From positions 1 through 64,000 of the forward strand of contig NZ_BAMZ01000082.1 in assembly GCF_000964225.1 (NCBI RefSeq): DNA of 64,000 bases, given 5' to 3'. Origin of the DNA: Acetobacter syzygii (GTDB lineage: Bacteria > Pseudomonadota > Alphaproteobacteria > Acetobacterales > Acetobacteraceae). This document shows, in pieces, positions 37,176-46,383 of this stretch; the stretch's first letter is position 1; every line of letters begins with the position of its first letter. The notes below the pieces were generated by a model that was not told where the DNA came from, made no database searches, and saw only the letters and a list, made by a program, of their open reading frames with translations. The position numbers and the translations under genes were made by a program.

Positions 37176-37958
37176 TCAGATCTTACGTTCGATCTGCAAT
37201 TCCTTAATCCGACCAATCGCCTTGGCCGGGTTCAGCCCCTTGGGGCAGGTCTGGGTGCAGTTCATAATGGTACGGCAGGCATAGAGCTTGAACGTGTCCT
37301 CCAGTGAATCAAGGCGTTCACCGGTATGTTCATCACGGCTGTCTGCAATCCAGCGGTAAGCGGCCAACAGTACGGCCGGACCAAGATACTTGTCCCCGTT
37401 CCACCAGTAGGACGGGCAGGACGTGGTGCAGCAGAAGCACAGAATGCACTCCCACATCCCATCCAGCTTGGCACGCTCTTCAATACTCTGGCGACGTTCA
37501 CCATCGGGTGGCGGCGCGCTGTCTGCCTGCATCCAAGGCTGAATGGAGCGCAACTGCGCATAAGCACCATCCAGATTGGAAACCAGATCCTTGACAATAG
37601 GCATATGGGGCAACGGATAAATCCGCACATCCCCCTCAATGCTTTTGATCGGTTTAAGGCACGCCAAGGTATTTTCGCCATCAATATTCATGGCGCAGGA
37701 GCCGCATATCCCTTCTCGGCAGGAGCGCCGGAAGGTTAAGGTCGGATCAACCTCGTTTTTGATATGGATAATGGCGTCCAGCACCATTGGCCCGAATGTG
37801 TCCAGATCAAGCTCGTATGAGTCTATGACCGGGTTTTTACCATCATCCGGAGACCAACGGTAAACCTTGAAGGTTTTAACATTTTTTGCGCCGGCCGGAG
37901 CGGGAAAGGTTTTGCCTTTCCCTACGGTGCTGTTACGCGGCAGTCTGAGTTCGACCAT
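37176..37958 (-). CDS. sdhB: Succinate dehydrogenase iron-sulfur subunit
   Basis: SdhB carries the three Fe-S clusters that pass electrons from SdhA to ubiquinone. The 260-residue protein has the [2Fe-2S] motif [15 protein letters not shown] (about 90), the [4Fe-4S] motif [16 protein letters not shown] and the C-terminal [21 protein letters not shown] [3Fe-4S]/[4Fe-4S] region. RBS AAAGGGAGG. It is the last gene of sdhCDAB, 24 bases after sdhA. Confidence 0.97.
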   Translation of the reverse strand: MVELRLPRNSTVGKGKTFPAPAGAKNVKTFKVYRWSPDDGKNPVIDSYELDLDTFGPMVLDAIIHIKNEVDPTLTFRRSCREGICGSCAMNIDGENTLACLKPIKSIEGDVRIYPLPHMPIVKDLVSNLDGAYAQLRSIQPWMQADSAPPPDGERRQSIEERAKLDGMWECILCFCCTTSCPSYWWNGDKYLGPAVLLAAYRWIADSRDEHTGERLDSLEDTFKLYACRTIMNCTQTCPKGLNPAKAIGRIKELQIERKI

Positions 37959-37982
37959 GTTCGCCTCCCTTTGCCCTGCGGA

Positions 37983-39794
37983 TCAGTAAACGCGCTTTTT
38001 GGGTGGGAAAACCTCGACATCGTCGGTCAGGGTTTTCATATGCACCGGACGGTAGGTCAGCTTTACGCCGCCTTTATCATCCAGCCAGGAAACGGAATGT
38101 TTGAGCCATTCCTTGTCATCACGCTCAGGAAAATCATCGCGGGCATGTGCGCCACGGCTTTCGTGCCGGGCAAGACCACTTTCCAGCGTTGCAGTTGCGT
38201 TGGCGAGCAGGTTCTCAAACTCCAGCGCTTCCATCAGATCGCTGTTCCAGATCAGTGAGCTATCCGCCACGGAAATATCGCCCAGACCACCCCAGATTTC
38301 ACGGATCTTGTTAACGCCTTCCTGCAGGCTTTCTTCCGTACGGAACACTGCCGCATGGGCCTGCATGTCGCGCTGGAGGCGGTCACGCATGGCGGACACC
38401 TTGGTGCCGCCCTTGGCGTAACGCAGCTTGTCCAGACGGTCCAGCGCAGCCTCACCCGCACCAGCGGGCAGAGGGCGGGCAAAGTCGCTGGGCTTGACCA
38501 CTTCCGCTGCCCGGCGCGCTGCCGCACGACCGAACACGATCAGATCGAGCAGGGAGTTCGTGCCAAGGCGGTTTGCACCATGCACGGATACGCAGGCAGC
38601 CTCGCCCACGGCCATCAGACCCGGCACTACGGCATCGGGGTTTTCGGCACTGGGGCGCACGACTTCGCCGTGAATATTGGTGGGAATACCGCCCATGTTG
38701 TAATGCACGGTCGGCAGAACTGGCACGGGTTCCTTGGTAACGTCCACACCCGCAAAAATACGCGATGTTTCCAGAATACCAGGCAGACGTTCGTGCAGAA
38801 GATCGGAACCCAGATGTTCCAGATGCATCATGATGTGGTCCTTTTTGGGACCACAGCCGCGCCCTTCCTTGATCTCAATTGTCATTGCGCGGGACACCAC
38901 ATCGCGCGAAGCCAGATCTTTTGCCGTAGGCGCATAACGCTCCATAAAGCGCTCGCCCTCGGAGTTGGTCAGGTAGCCACCTTCACCACGGCACCCTTCG
39001 GTCAGCAGGCAGCCTGCTGGGTAAATGCCGGTAGGGTGGAACTGCACAAACTCCATATCCTGCGTAGGCAGACCTGCACGCATGACCATGCCGTTACCAT
39101 CACCCGTACACGTATGGGCAGATGTGCAGGACTGGTAAGCACGCCCGTAGCCACCCGTCGCCAGCACCACCATTTTGGCGTTAAAGCGATGGATTGTGCC
39201 ATCATCCTGACACCAGGCCATAACGCCACGGCAAGCGCCTTCGTCATCCATAATCAGGTCAATAGCGAAGTATTCGACAAAGAACTCCACATTATGCTTC
39301 AGGCACTGCTGGTACAGCGTGTGCAAAATGGCATGGCCCGTGCGGTCAGCCGCAGCGCAGGCGCGGGGCACCGGAGCCTTGCCAAAATCGCTCATATGCC
39401 CGCCAAACGGACGCTGGTAGATTTTACCATCTTCCGTGCGGGAGAACGGTACACCAAAGTGTTCCAGTTCCTGCACGGCAGGCACGGCCTCGCGCACCAT
39501 AAATTCAATGGCGTCCTGGTCACCCAGCCAGTCAGACCCCTTAACGGTGTCATACATGTGCCAGCGCCAGTTATCCTCGGCCATGTTGCCAAGGGAGGCC
39601 CCAATACCACCCTGCGCGGCCACCGTGTGGCTACGGGTGGGAAAAACCTTGGTAATGCAAGCCGTGCTCAGGCCTGCGGCCCCCATGCCCAGCGTTGCAC
39701 GCAGGCCCGAACCACCTGCACCCACGACCACAACATCGTATGCGTGATCAACAATCCGGTAAGCTCCCCGTGAAGGAGAGGAATTGGCATTCAT
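37983..39794 (-). CDS. sdhA: Succinate dehydrogenase flavoprotein subunit
   Basis: SdhA oxidises succinate to fumarate with covalently bound FAD. The 603-residue product has [12 protein letters not shown] for [16 protein letters not shown] (flavin-linked His), the substrate segment [15 protein letters not shown], and [20 protein letters not shown]. It is the full-length enzyme. The gap from sdhD is about 115 bases, the widest in this operon. Presence of a complete succinate dehydrogenase points to Acetobacter-type, not Gluconobacter-type metabolism. Confidence 0.98.
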   Translation of the reverse strand: MNANSSPSRGAYRIVDHAYDVVVVGAGGSGLRATLGMGAAGLSTACITKVFPTRSHTVAAQGGIGASLGNMAEDNWRWHMYDTVKGSDWLGDQDAIEFMVREAVPAVQELEHFGVPFSRTEDGKIYQRPFGGHMSDFGKAPVPRACAAADRTGHAILHTLYQQCLKHNVEFFVEYFAIDLIMDDEGACRGVMAWCQDDGTIHRFNAKMVVLATGGYGRAYQSCTSAHTCTGDGNGMVMRAGLPTQDMEFVQFHPTGIYPAGCLLTEGCRGEGGYLTNSEGERFMERYAPTAKDLASRDVVSRAMTIEIKEGRGCGPKKDHIMMHLEHLGSDLLHERLPGILETSRIFAGVDVTKEPVPVLPTVHYNMGGIPTNIHGEVVRPSAENPDAVVPGLMAVGEAACVSVHGANRLGTNSLLDLIVFGRAAARRAAEVVKPSDFARPLPAGAGEAALDRLDKLRYAKGGTKVSAMRDRLQRDMQAHAAVFRTEESLQEGVNKIREIWGGLGDISVADSSLIWNSDLMEALEFENLLANATATLESGLARHESRGAHARDDFPERDDKEWLKHSVSWLDDKGGVKLTYRPVHMKTLTDDVEVFPPKKRVY

Positions 39795-39909
39795 CGTGAC
39801 GGCGCTCCCATATGCGTTCGGCCTGTCAGTCGTTCAGGTTCATGCCGCCGCGTATCCGACCTGTCCGTCGGCGGCACAAGGCTCTTTTATATTTGGGCAG
39901 ATGCCCCGG

Positions 39910-40323
39910 TTATTTACCGGTGCTGCTCCGCGCCACCAGCTTGATCACGGCAAAAACGCCCAGCAGCCCCAGAAGAGAGGTGCCAATCTTGACCAGCAGA
40001 CGGGTAGGCAGATGCGCCTTGCCGTGCACATAATCGTCCACAATAACCTGCAGACCAACCTGTGCATGGTAAAAGGTGGTAATGATCAGCGCTGCCAGCA
40101 TGGTCGCGTTAACGGGCTTGCCGCCCCATTTAACCACCTCGGCGTGGTCTGCGCCGCCAAGGCGGAACATCTGCACCACAAACCATGTGGAAAGTGGTAG
40201 CAGGCTTGCGGCAGAAACGCGCTCGGCCCACCAGTGACCAACACCGGAATGCCCGGCGCCCAGGCCGCGTGCACGCCCAAGCTGGGAGCGCATGACTTCA
40301 ATATGTGGAACAGAAGCGTTCAT
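39910..40323 (-). CDS. sdhD: Succinate dehydrogenase membrane anchor subunit SdhD
   Basis: The 137-residue membrane protein has three hydrophobic segments and the haem/quinone signature FYHAQVGLQVIVDDYVH in the second half (the His here is a likely haem b ligand). It anchors SdhAB with SdhC. Its ATG lies one base after the sdhC stop, a tight coupling. It is recognised mainly by position and the DDYVH motif. Confidence 0.92.
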   Translation of the reverse strand: MNASVPHIEVMRSQLGRARGLGAGHSGVGHWWAERVSAASLLPLSTWFVVQMFRLGGADHAEVVKWGGKPVNATMLAALIITTFYHAQVGLQVIVDDYVHGKAHLPTRLLVKIGTSLLGLLGVFAVIKLVARSSTGK

Positions 40324-40324
40324 G

Positions 40325-40798
40325 TCAGGACACCTTCCCGGCTTTGGCGCGTTTGCTTCTGCGGCAACCCGCCACAGCTAGCAGGGCAGCGGCCAGCACG
40401 GTGCTCACACCGGCTGTAACACCCACCGCCACTGGGCCATCCTTGTTCAGCTCTTCCTTGTCATACCGGTAGCCTGCATCCCAGATCAGATGCCGGATGC
40501 CACCGACTGTGTGGTAAACGACCGAAGCCAGCCACCCCACCAGCACCAGCTGGCCCAGCGGGTTGCCCGTTACCTTACGCGCCGTGGCGAATGCCTTTGG
40601 CCCTTTGGCAGCCGCTCCAAGCCAGAACACACCCAATGCGGCTCCGGCTGTTGCGATCACTCCCGTGATTCGATTCGAAATGGAAAGAACCATGGAAAGC
40701 CGGTAACGGTACACCTGCAAGTGCGGCGACATGGGCCGCTGGATCAGTGTGCCGTCACTTCGGCTCCCTACATAGAGGGCCTTACGGATATCCTGCAT
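40325..40798 (-). CDS. sdhC: Succinate dehydrogenase cytochrome b556 subunit
   Basis: The 157-residue anchor has the family start RPMSPHLQVYRYRLSMVLSI, with SNRITG (quinone-site Ser and Arg), and the haem-ligand segment YHTVGGIRHLIWD. Three membrane helices follow. It is the first gene of the operon; a possible promoter lies upstream. The C-terminal tail is basic and probably cytoplasmic. Confidence 0.95.
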   Translation of the reverse strand: MQDIRKALYVGSRSDGTLIQRPMSPHLQVYRYRLSMVLSISNRITGVIATAGAALGVFWLGAAAKGPKAFATARKVTGNPLGQLVLVGWLASVVYHTVGGIRHLIWDAGYRYDKEELNKDGPVAVGVTAGVSTVLAAALLAVAGCRRSKRAKAGKVS

Positions 40799-40864
40799 TG
40801 TCAGCCTCGTACCCCGTGTCTATCCCTGTGCGCTGGTTGCATCCAGCGTTTTGCATCGTTTTTG

Positions 40865-40893
40865 TCCTACGCCCCGTGCCTCAGCCCGGTCAA
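40865..40893 (-). promoter_or_regulatory. Candidate sdhC promoter
   Basis: On the minus strand TTGACC (40893-40888) and GTAGGA (40870-40865) are 17 bases apart in the 137-base gap between asd and sdhC. The -35 is good; the -10 is weak. It would start the sdhCDAB transcript about 60 bases ahead of the ATG. Confidence 0.4.
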
Positions 40894-40935
40894 TTCAACG
40901 GATCAACACGAGACCGAGAGGGACGGGATTCTCAC

Positions 40936-41958
40936 TCAGGCGTGTCTGGGCAGAAGGTCGAGCGCGATCATGGTTTCAGCAATCTGAACCGCGTTCAAAG
41001 CCGCGCCTTTCCGCAGATTATCGGCAACGCACCAGAAGGCCAGACCATTCGGTACGCTGGGATCGACACGAAGGCGTGACACATAGGTTGCATCCTCACC
41101 CACGCATTCCAGTGGCGTAACATATCCGCCATCTTCGCGCTGATCGAGCAGAACAACACCCTCGGACTCCCGCAGGGCCTCACGCGCGCGCTCAAGGTCT
41201 ACCGGCTCGGCAAACTCGGCAACAACAGCCTCGGAATGGCCAACAAACACCGGCACACGGACGCAGGTTGCCAGAACTTCCACATCCGGATCGAGAATCT
41301 TTTTGGTCTCGACTCGCATCTTCCATTCTTCCTTGGTCGCACCGTCATCCATAAAACGGTCAATCTGGGGAATGCAGTTAAAGGCAATCTGCTTCTGGAA
41401 CTGTTCGATTTTTGGCGGGTCGTTCACAAAGCTGCCACGGGTTTGGGAGAACAGCTCGTCCATGCCGTCCTTCCCTGCGCCAGAGACCGCCTGATAGGTG
41501 GAGACCACCACACGCTTGAGCGTAAACAGGTCGTGCAATGGCTTAAGGGCCACCACCATCTGAATGGTCGAGCAGTTGGGGTTGGCAATAATATTGCGCT
41601 TCATGCTCTTGAGAGCCAGAGGATTGACCTCCGGCACCACCAGCGGCACATCCGGCTCCATGCGGAAGTGAGATGTGTTGTCGATCACAACACAGCCAGC
41701 CTTGGCGGCAATCGGTGCATATTTGGCAGATACAGCCCCACCGGGGGAAAACAGCCCCACATCCCAGCCCTTGAAATCAAAGGTTTCAAGGTTCTGTACT
41801 TTCAGAACACGGTCCCCGAACGAGACTTCGCGTCCTGCGGAGCGGGGGGAGGCCAGTGCGACAATATCATCCACCGGGAATTCCCGTTCGGCCAGTGTCT
41901 TGAGGATTTCCCGTCCCACAGCACCTGTTGCGCCTACAACAGCAACCCGATAACCCAT
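40936..41958 (-). CDS. asd: Aspartate-semialdehyde dehydrogenase
   Basis: Asd reduces aspartyl phosphate to aspartate semialdehyde, the branch to lysine, threonine and methionine. The 340-residue protein has VVGATGAVGREIL (NADP binding), ASPRSAGREVSF, the catalytic Cys in NPNCSTIQM (about 131), and FNCIPQIDRFM with the later RVPVFVGHSE. RBS AAGGTGG. It precedes sdhC on the same strand and is divergent from the pnt operon. Confidence 0.96.
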   Translation of the reverse strand: MGYRVAVVGATGAVGREILKTLAEREFPVDDIVALASPRSAGREVSFGDRVLKVQNLETFDFKGWDVGLFSPGGAVSAKYAPIAAKAGCVVIDNTSHFRMEPDVPLVVPEVNPLALKSMKRNIIANPNCSTIQMVVALKPLHDLFTLKRVVVSTYQAVSGAGKDGMDELFSQTRGSFVNDPPKIEQFQKQIAFNCIPQIDRFMDDGATKEEWKMRVETKKILDPDVEVLATCVRVPVFVGHSEAVVAEFAEPVDLERAREALRESEGVVLLDQREDGGYVTPLECVGEDATYVSRLRVDPSVPNGLAFWCVADNLRKGAALNAVQIAETMIALDLLPRHA

Positions 41959-42216
41959 AATCCACCTTTGATTCAGAGCACGTTAAAAGTCAGAAAAACG
42001 GTCACCCGCATGGGGTCCGCCCGATCGCGCGAACCCTAGACCATTCCGCCTGCAAATGGAATTGCCGCCCCCCAGTTTCCACTCCCCACACCGGAGCGGA
42101 GGCAGCATTCCTCCATGCAGCCTGCACACACCAGACCACCAGAGCAGGATTGTGAGAAATACTGCCTGAAACTTATTTATAAAGTGCAATAATGAAAAAA
42201 ATAATTTTATATCCCG

Positions 42217-42258
42217 TGTGAAAGGTTTCTTTGACGCATATCAATGCAACCTTTCACA
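42217..42258. promoter_or_regulatory. FNR-like box nested in an inverted repeat before pntAA
   Basis: Within the 405-base gap between asd and pntAA, TTGAC-GCAT-ATCAA at 42231-42244 is one base off the FNR/FixK consensus TTGAT-N4-ATCAA. It lies inside a perfect 11-bp inverted repeat, TGTGAAAGGTT (42217-42227) and AACCTTTCACA (42248-42258). The RNA could fold with an inner GCAT/ATGC stem. The flanking DNA is AT-rich. If the box centre is about -41 the transcript would start near 42279, about 85 bases before pntAA. Confidence 0.5.
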
Positions 42259-42363
42259 GATATGCTTGTCATATCAGCCAGAAAAGTTGTGGAGGAAGAC
42301 CGTTTTTCTACCCTGCCATCCCGGTCCCTCCTCACCCCATACAGAATGCATTGGGAAAAGAAC

Positions 42364-43512
42364 GTGACCGTTAAAATTGCCATCCTGAAGGAAACGCAGC
42401 CCGACGAACGCCGGGTTGCCATGATTCCCGCGGTAGCACAGCGCTTAGCCAAGCTTGGGGCAAATCTTGTTCTGGAGCAGGGAGCCGGAAGTGCTGCAAC
42501 CTATACAGACGATGCCTATACAAAGGCGCAGGTAACGCAGGAGCCCGATATTGGGAAACTGGTTGCCGATGCGGACATTGTGCTGGCCGTCCAACCTCCA
42601 TCGGTCGATACCGTAAAAAAAATGAAGCCCGGCGCTCTGCTGATCTCCTTCATTTACGCCCAGACCCAGCCCGATCTGGTCAAGGCTTTGCGGGATGGCA
42701 AGATTACCACGTTTGCCATGGAGCTTATTCCGCGCATCAGCCGTGCACAGGCCATGGATGCCCTGTCCAGTCAGGCGGCGCTGGCTGGGTACTATGCCCC
42801 CCTGCTGGGCAGCGTGCATATGCAGAAAATCCTGCCCATGATGACCACAGCCGTTGGCTCCCTGCGGGCTGCGCGCGTGCTGGTCATGGGGCTGGGGGTT
42901 GCCGGTTTGCAGGCACTGGCCACAGCACACCGCCTGGGCGCTGTGTGTGAAGGCTACGACGTGCGGCCAGAAACCAAGGAAGAAGCGGAATCCGTTGGTG
43001 CCAAATTTGTGGACACCGGGGTGGATGCCCGTGGCGCTGGCGGCTACGCCCGCGAACTGACCGCGGATGAAAAAGCCAAGGTGCGGACCGCCCTTTCCCA
43101 GCATATTGCACAGGCGGATCTGATTATTACCACAGCCGCCGTACCGGGCCGTAAAGCACCCCGCCTGATTGATGCCGAACAGCTTGCTGGGATGAAGGAA
43201 GGCTCCGTGGTGGTTGATATGGGTGCCCCCAACGGCGGCAACTGTGAAGGCACCAAAGCGGGCGAGACCGTAAAGGTGGGACCGGTGATCATGGTTGGCC
43301 CGACCAACCTGCCCTCCAGCCTGGCGGCACAGGCCAGCGAGCTTTACGCCAAGAACATTTACAACCTGCTTGAGCAGGTTCTGCATGATGGTGTGCTCAA
43401 ACCCGATTTTACCGACGAAGTCATAACCGGCACCACGCTGACCCACGACGGCAAGATTACCAATGCCGCGATCCAGAAGGTCATCGAAGGCACACCAGCG
43501 GAGAAAGCATAA
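42364..43512 (+). CDS. pntAA: NAD(P) transhydrogenase subunit alpha part 1
   Basis: The NAD(H)-binding subunit of the proton-pumping transhydrogenase, which uses the membrane potential to make NADPH from NADH. From the GTG at 42364 it is 382 residues (MTVKIAILKETQPDERR), matching the split alphaproteobacterial form (R. rubrum PntAA, 384); upstream ATG codons would add 6 or 40 residues. Landmarks are VAMIPAVAQRLAKLG, the RAQAMDALSSQA segment, VLVMGLGVAGLQAL (dinucleotide binding) and AVPGRKAPRLI. Its stop overlaps the pntAB start by one base. Confidence 0.95.
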   Translation: MTVKIAILKETQPDERRVAMIPAVAQRLAKLGANLVLEQGAGSAATYTDDAYTKAQVTQEPDIGKLVADADIVLAVQPPSVDTVKKMKPGALLISFIYAQTQPDLVKALRDGKITTFAMELIPRISRAQAMDALSSQAALAGYYAPLLGSVHMQKILPMMTTAVGSLRAARVLVMGLGVAGLQALATAHRLGAVCEGYDVRPETKEEAESVGAKFVDTGVDARGAGGYARELTADEKAKVRTALSQHIAQADLIITTAAVPGRKAPRLIDAEQLAGMKEGSVVVDMGAPNGGNCEGTKAGETVKVGPVIMVGPTNLPSSLAAQASELYAKNIYNLLEQVLHDGVLKPDFTDEVITGTTLTHDGKITNAAIQKVIEGTPAEKA

Positions 43513-43838
43513 TGGATTCCGTAACATCCATGACCTTTATTATCGCCCTCTACATCTTCATGCTGGCCGCGTTTACCGGCTACGTGGTGATTAGCCGGGT
43601 GCCGTCCATCCTGCATACGCCGCTTATGTCCGGCTCCAACTTCATTCACGGTATTGTGGTGGTCGGGGCGCTGGATGCCCTTTTTAACGCCACCACACTG
43701 ACGGGGCAGATTATCGGGTTTGTCGGCGTCTTTCTGGGTGCTGGTAACGTTATGGGCGGCTACGTAGTGACCGACCGTATGCTGGCAATGTTCCGCCCCA
43801 GCCAGAAACAGACACCAGAAAAAAAGGGCCAGCAGTAA
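43512..43838 (+). CDS. pntAB: NAD(P) transhydrogenase subunit alpha part 2
   Basis: A 108-residue membrane subunit with three hydrophobic segments and the characteristic GYVVISRVPSILHTPLMSG...IHGIVVVGAL region, which forms part of the proton channel. It is separate from pntAA, the split form of alphaproteobacteria. It starts in the last base of pntAA (TAATG) and ends 1 base before pntB. Confidence 0.95.
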   Translation: MDSVTSMTFIIALYIFMLAAFTGYVVISRVPSILHTPLMSGSNFIHGIVVVGALDALFNATTLTGQIIGFVGVFLGAGNVMGGYVVTDRMLAMFRPSQKQTPEKKGQQ

Positions 43839-43839
43839 C

Positions 43840-45255
43840 ATGTTTATTGAATATATTGTTGGTCTGAGCGGACTGATTGCCGCAGGACTGTTCATTTACG
43901 GGCTGAAGGCCATGTCCTCCCCCGTAACCGCCGTATCGGGTATTGTCACCGCTGGTTACGGCATGGTGTTTGTGGTTGGGGCAACATTCCTCAACCTGTT
44001 CAATGTCAGCCCGGATGCCCGCCCGCACCTGCTGGTCAATGTGGCGCTTGCCGTGGTTGCCCTGCTGCTGGGCTGCCTGTGGACAGGCTGGCGCGGACGC
44101 ACCGTGCAGATGACCGCCATGCCGCAGATGGTTGCCATCTTTAACGGCATGGGGGGTGGTTCCGCTGCATCCCTTGCTGCTGTCAGCCTTCTATCCGACC
44201 ATGCAACATCCGGCCTGCACCTGAGTGTGACCATTGTTGGTGCGCTTATTGGCTGTATCTCCTTTACCGGATCGATCATTGCATGGGCCAAACTGGATGG
44301 CCGTATGAGAAAACCCGTGCGTTTTGGCGGGCAGCGGATCTTTAATGCCGCCCTGTTCCTGATCGCTCTGGTTCTTGGTGCTCTGACCGTCATGCAGTAT
44401 GGCACGCCCACTGGCGCTCTGCCGGGCATCCTGTTCTTTGGTGCGGCGCTGCTGTTTGGTATTTGCATGACCCTCCCCATTGGTGGGGCGGACATGCCTG
44501 TGGTGATCTCGCTCTACAACGCCTTTACCGGTCTGGCCGTGGGGCTTGAAGGGTATGTCATGGGCAACCCTGCCCTGATGATTGCAGGCATGGTGGTTGG
44601 TTCCGCAGGCACACTGCTGACAGCCCTTATGGCCAAAGCTATGAACCGCTCGCTGACCAACGTTCTGTTCAGCAACTTTGGAGACACGGCCAGCTCCGCC
44701 AAAGGCCCGGAGGGGGAAATGAAATCCGCCGATCCGTCGGATGCCGCAACCTCCATGCGTTATGCTTCCAGCGTTATTATTGTGCCCGGCTATGGTCTGG
44801 CCGTGGCGCAGGCGCAGCAGAAGCTCTATGAATTTGTTAAAATGCTTGTAGCAGATGGTGTGGATGTAAAGTTTGCCATCCACCCCGTGGCAGGCCGTAT
44901 GCCGGGGCACATGAACGTGCTGCTGGCCGAAGCTGGCGTTCCATACGACATGATTTACGATATGGACGATATTAACGACAGCTTTGCCACCACCGATGTT
45001 GCTCTGATTATTGGTGCGAACGACGTGGTCAACCCCGAAGCCCTGACCGACAAGTCCTCCCCCATTTATGGTATGCCAATCCTGAATGCTTACAAGGCAC
45101 GTCAGGTCTTTGTTATCAAACGTGGGTCTGGGACCGGTTACTCGGGGGTTCAGAACCCTCTGTTCTTCCAGAAGAACTGCACCATGGTCTTTGGGGATGC
45201 ACAGGCCGTGCTCTCCAAAATGGTCGAAGCCGTCAAGGCGCTCGGCTCAGCCTAA
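43840..45255 (+). CDS. pntB: NAD(P) transhydrogenase subunit beta
   Basis: The 471-residue subunit has about eight to nine membrane segments in the first 270 residues, including TAMPQMVAIFNGMGGGSAA and ISLYNAFTGLAVGLEGYV, and then the NADP(H)-binding domain with VIIVPGYGLAVAQAQ, HPVAGRMPGHMNVLLAEAGV, and NDVVNPEA. Together with PntAA and PntAB it forms the complete enzyme. A strong terminator follows. Confidence 0.97.
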   Translation: MFIEYIVGLSGLIAAGLFIYGLKAMSSPVTAVSGIVTAGYGMVFVVGATFLNLFNVSPDARPHLLVNVALAVVALLLGCLWTGWRGRTVQMTAMPQMVAIFNGMGGGSAASLAAVSLLSDHATSGLHLSVTIVGALIGCISFTGSIIAWAKLDGRMRKPVRFGGQRIFNAALFLIALVLGALTVMQYGTPTGALPGILFFGAALLFGICMTLPIGGADMPVVISLYNAFTGLAVGLEGYVMGNPALMIAGMVVGSAGTLLTALMAKAMNRSLTNVLFSNFGDTASSAKGPEGEMKSADPSDAATSMRYASSVIIVPGYGLAVAQAQQKLYEFVKMLVADGVDVKFAIHPVAGRMPGHMNVLLAEAGVPYDMIYDMDDINDSFATTDVALIIGANDVVNPEALTDKSSPIYGMPILNAYKARQVFVIKRGSGTGYSGVQNPLFFQKNCTMVFGDAQAVLSKMVEAVKALGSA

Positions 45256-45263
45256 GGGCAAGC

Positions 45264-45297
45264 GGGAGGGAACCAGAAGGTCCCTCCCATTTTTTTT
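45264..45297 (+). terminator. Terminator after pntB
   Basis: Stem GGGAGGGA / TCCCTCCC, extended by CC/GG with a bulged A, loop AGAA, then eight T. It separates the pnt operon from adhP, only 23 bases before the adhP start. Confidence 0.9.
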
Positions 45298-45320
45298 GTT
45301 TGCAAAAAAAGGCGTAGATT

Positions 45321-46349
45321 ATGTCAGGCAAGATGAAAGCCGCTGTTGTCCATGAATTTGGCAAGCCGCTCACGCTTGAAGAACTGGACATTCCCTCCAT
45401 CAACACCAACCAGATTCTGGTCAAGATGATCGCCTGCGGCGTCTGCCATACGGACCTGCACGCAGCCAGTGGTGACTGGCCCAAAAAACCCACACTCCCG
45501 TTTATTCCCGGGCACGAGGGGGTGGGGACCGTAGTAGCAGTTGGCAGCAATGTGGACTGGATAAAGGAAGGGGATGTTGTTGGCGTTCCGTTCCTGTATT
45601 CAGCCTGCGGGCATTGTGAACACTGCTTTGCAGGGTGGGAAACCCTGTGCCAGAAGCAGGAAGAGACCGGCTATTCCGTTAATGGCTGCTTTGCAGAATA
45701 CGTGGTGGCAGACCCCAATTACGTTGCCCATATTCCAGCTGGTGTGGACCCCATTAAGGTCGCACCCGTGCTGTGCGCAGGCCTGACGGTTTATAAGGGT
45801 CTGAAAATGACTGACACACGCGCAGGCGACTGGGTTGCCGTCTCCGGTGCGGGTGGTCTGGGCCAAATGGCAATCCAGTATGGTGTTGCCATGGGTCTGA
45901 ACATGATCGCTGTCGATATTGATGATGCCAAACTTGAAACAGCACGGAAACTTGGCGCCGTACACACCGTTAATGCCAAGACAACTGACCCGGCTGCCTT
46001 CATGCAGAAGGAAGTTGGCGGTGTTCACGGGGGATTGATTACGGCGGTTTCCACCAAGGCGTTCTCGCAGGCCATGGGGTATGTACGCGCTGGGGGCACA
46101 CTGGTCCTGAACGGCCTGCCACCGGGGGACTTCCCCATCTCCATTTTTGATATGGTCATGAACGCCATTACCATTCGGGGGTCCATTGTGGGTACCCGGC
46201 TGGACATGATCGAAGCGCTCTCCTTCTTTGCTGAAGGAAAAGTGACATCAGTTACCAAGACAGACAGGCTTGAAAACATCAATAACATATTTGATGATCT
46301 CAAGAATGGTCGTGTTGAAGGACGTGTTGTTCTGGACTTCAGAAACTAA
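45321..46349 (+). CDS. adhP: Zinc-dependent alcohol dehydrogenase (AdhP type)
   Basis: A cytoplasmic NAD-dependent alcohol dehydrogenase, 342 residues. The catalytic-zinc ligands are C in ACGVCHTDLHAA, the His in GHEGVGTV and a later Cys; the structural zinc loop has CGHCEHCFAGWETLC. The nucleotide motif is GAGGLGQMAI and the following VDIDD favours NAD. It matches ethanol-active bacterial ADH of the AdhP group. The ribosome site is AAGGCG. It is separated by 34 bases from the aldehyde dehydrogenase gene, suggesting a pair that turns alcohol to acid. Confidence 0.92.
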   Translation: MSGKMKAAVVHEFGKPLTLEELDIPSINTNQILVKMIACGVCHTDLHAASGDWPKKPTLPFIPGHEGVGTVVAVGSNVDWIKEGDVVGVPFLYSACGHCEHCFAGWETLCQKQEETGYSVNGCFAEYVVADPNYVAHIPAGVDPIKVAPVLCAGLTVYKGLKMTDTRAGDWVAVSGAGGLGQMAIQYGVAMGLNMIAVDIDDAKLETARKLGAVHTVNAKTTDPAAFMQKEVGGVHGGLITAVSTKAFSQAMGYVRAGGTLVLNGLPPGDFPISIFDMVMNAITIRGSIVGTRLDMIEALSFFAEGKVTSVTKTDRLENINNIFDDLKNGRVEGRVVLDFRN

Positions 46350-46383
46350 CGCTCTCAACAGCTACGAACAAAAGGATTTTTCC

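Noticed and set aside
38355-39773. Long open frame opposite sdhA (472 codons)
   Set aside because: Antisense shadow of a strongly conserved gene; no recognisable domain.
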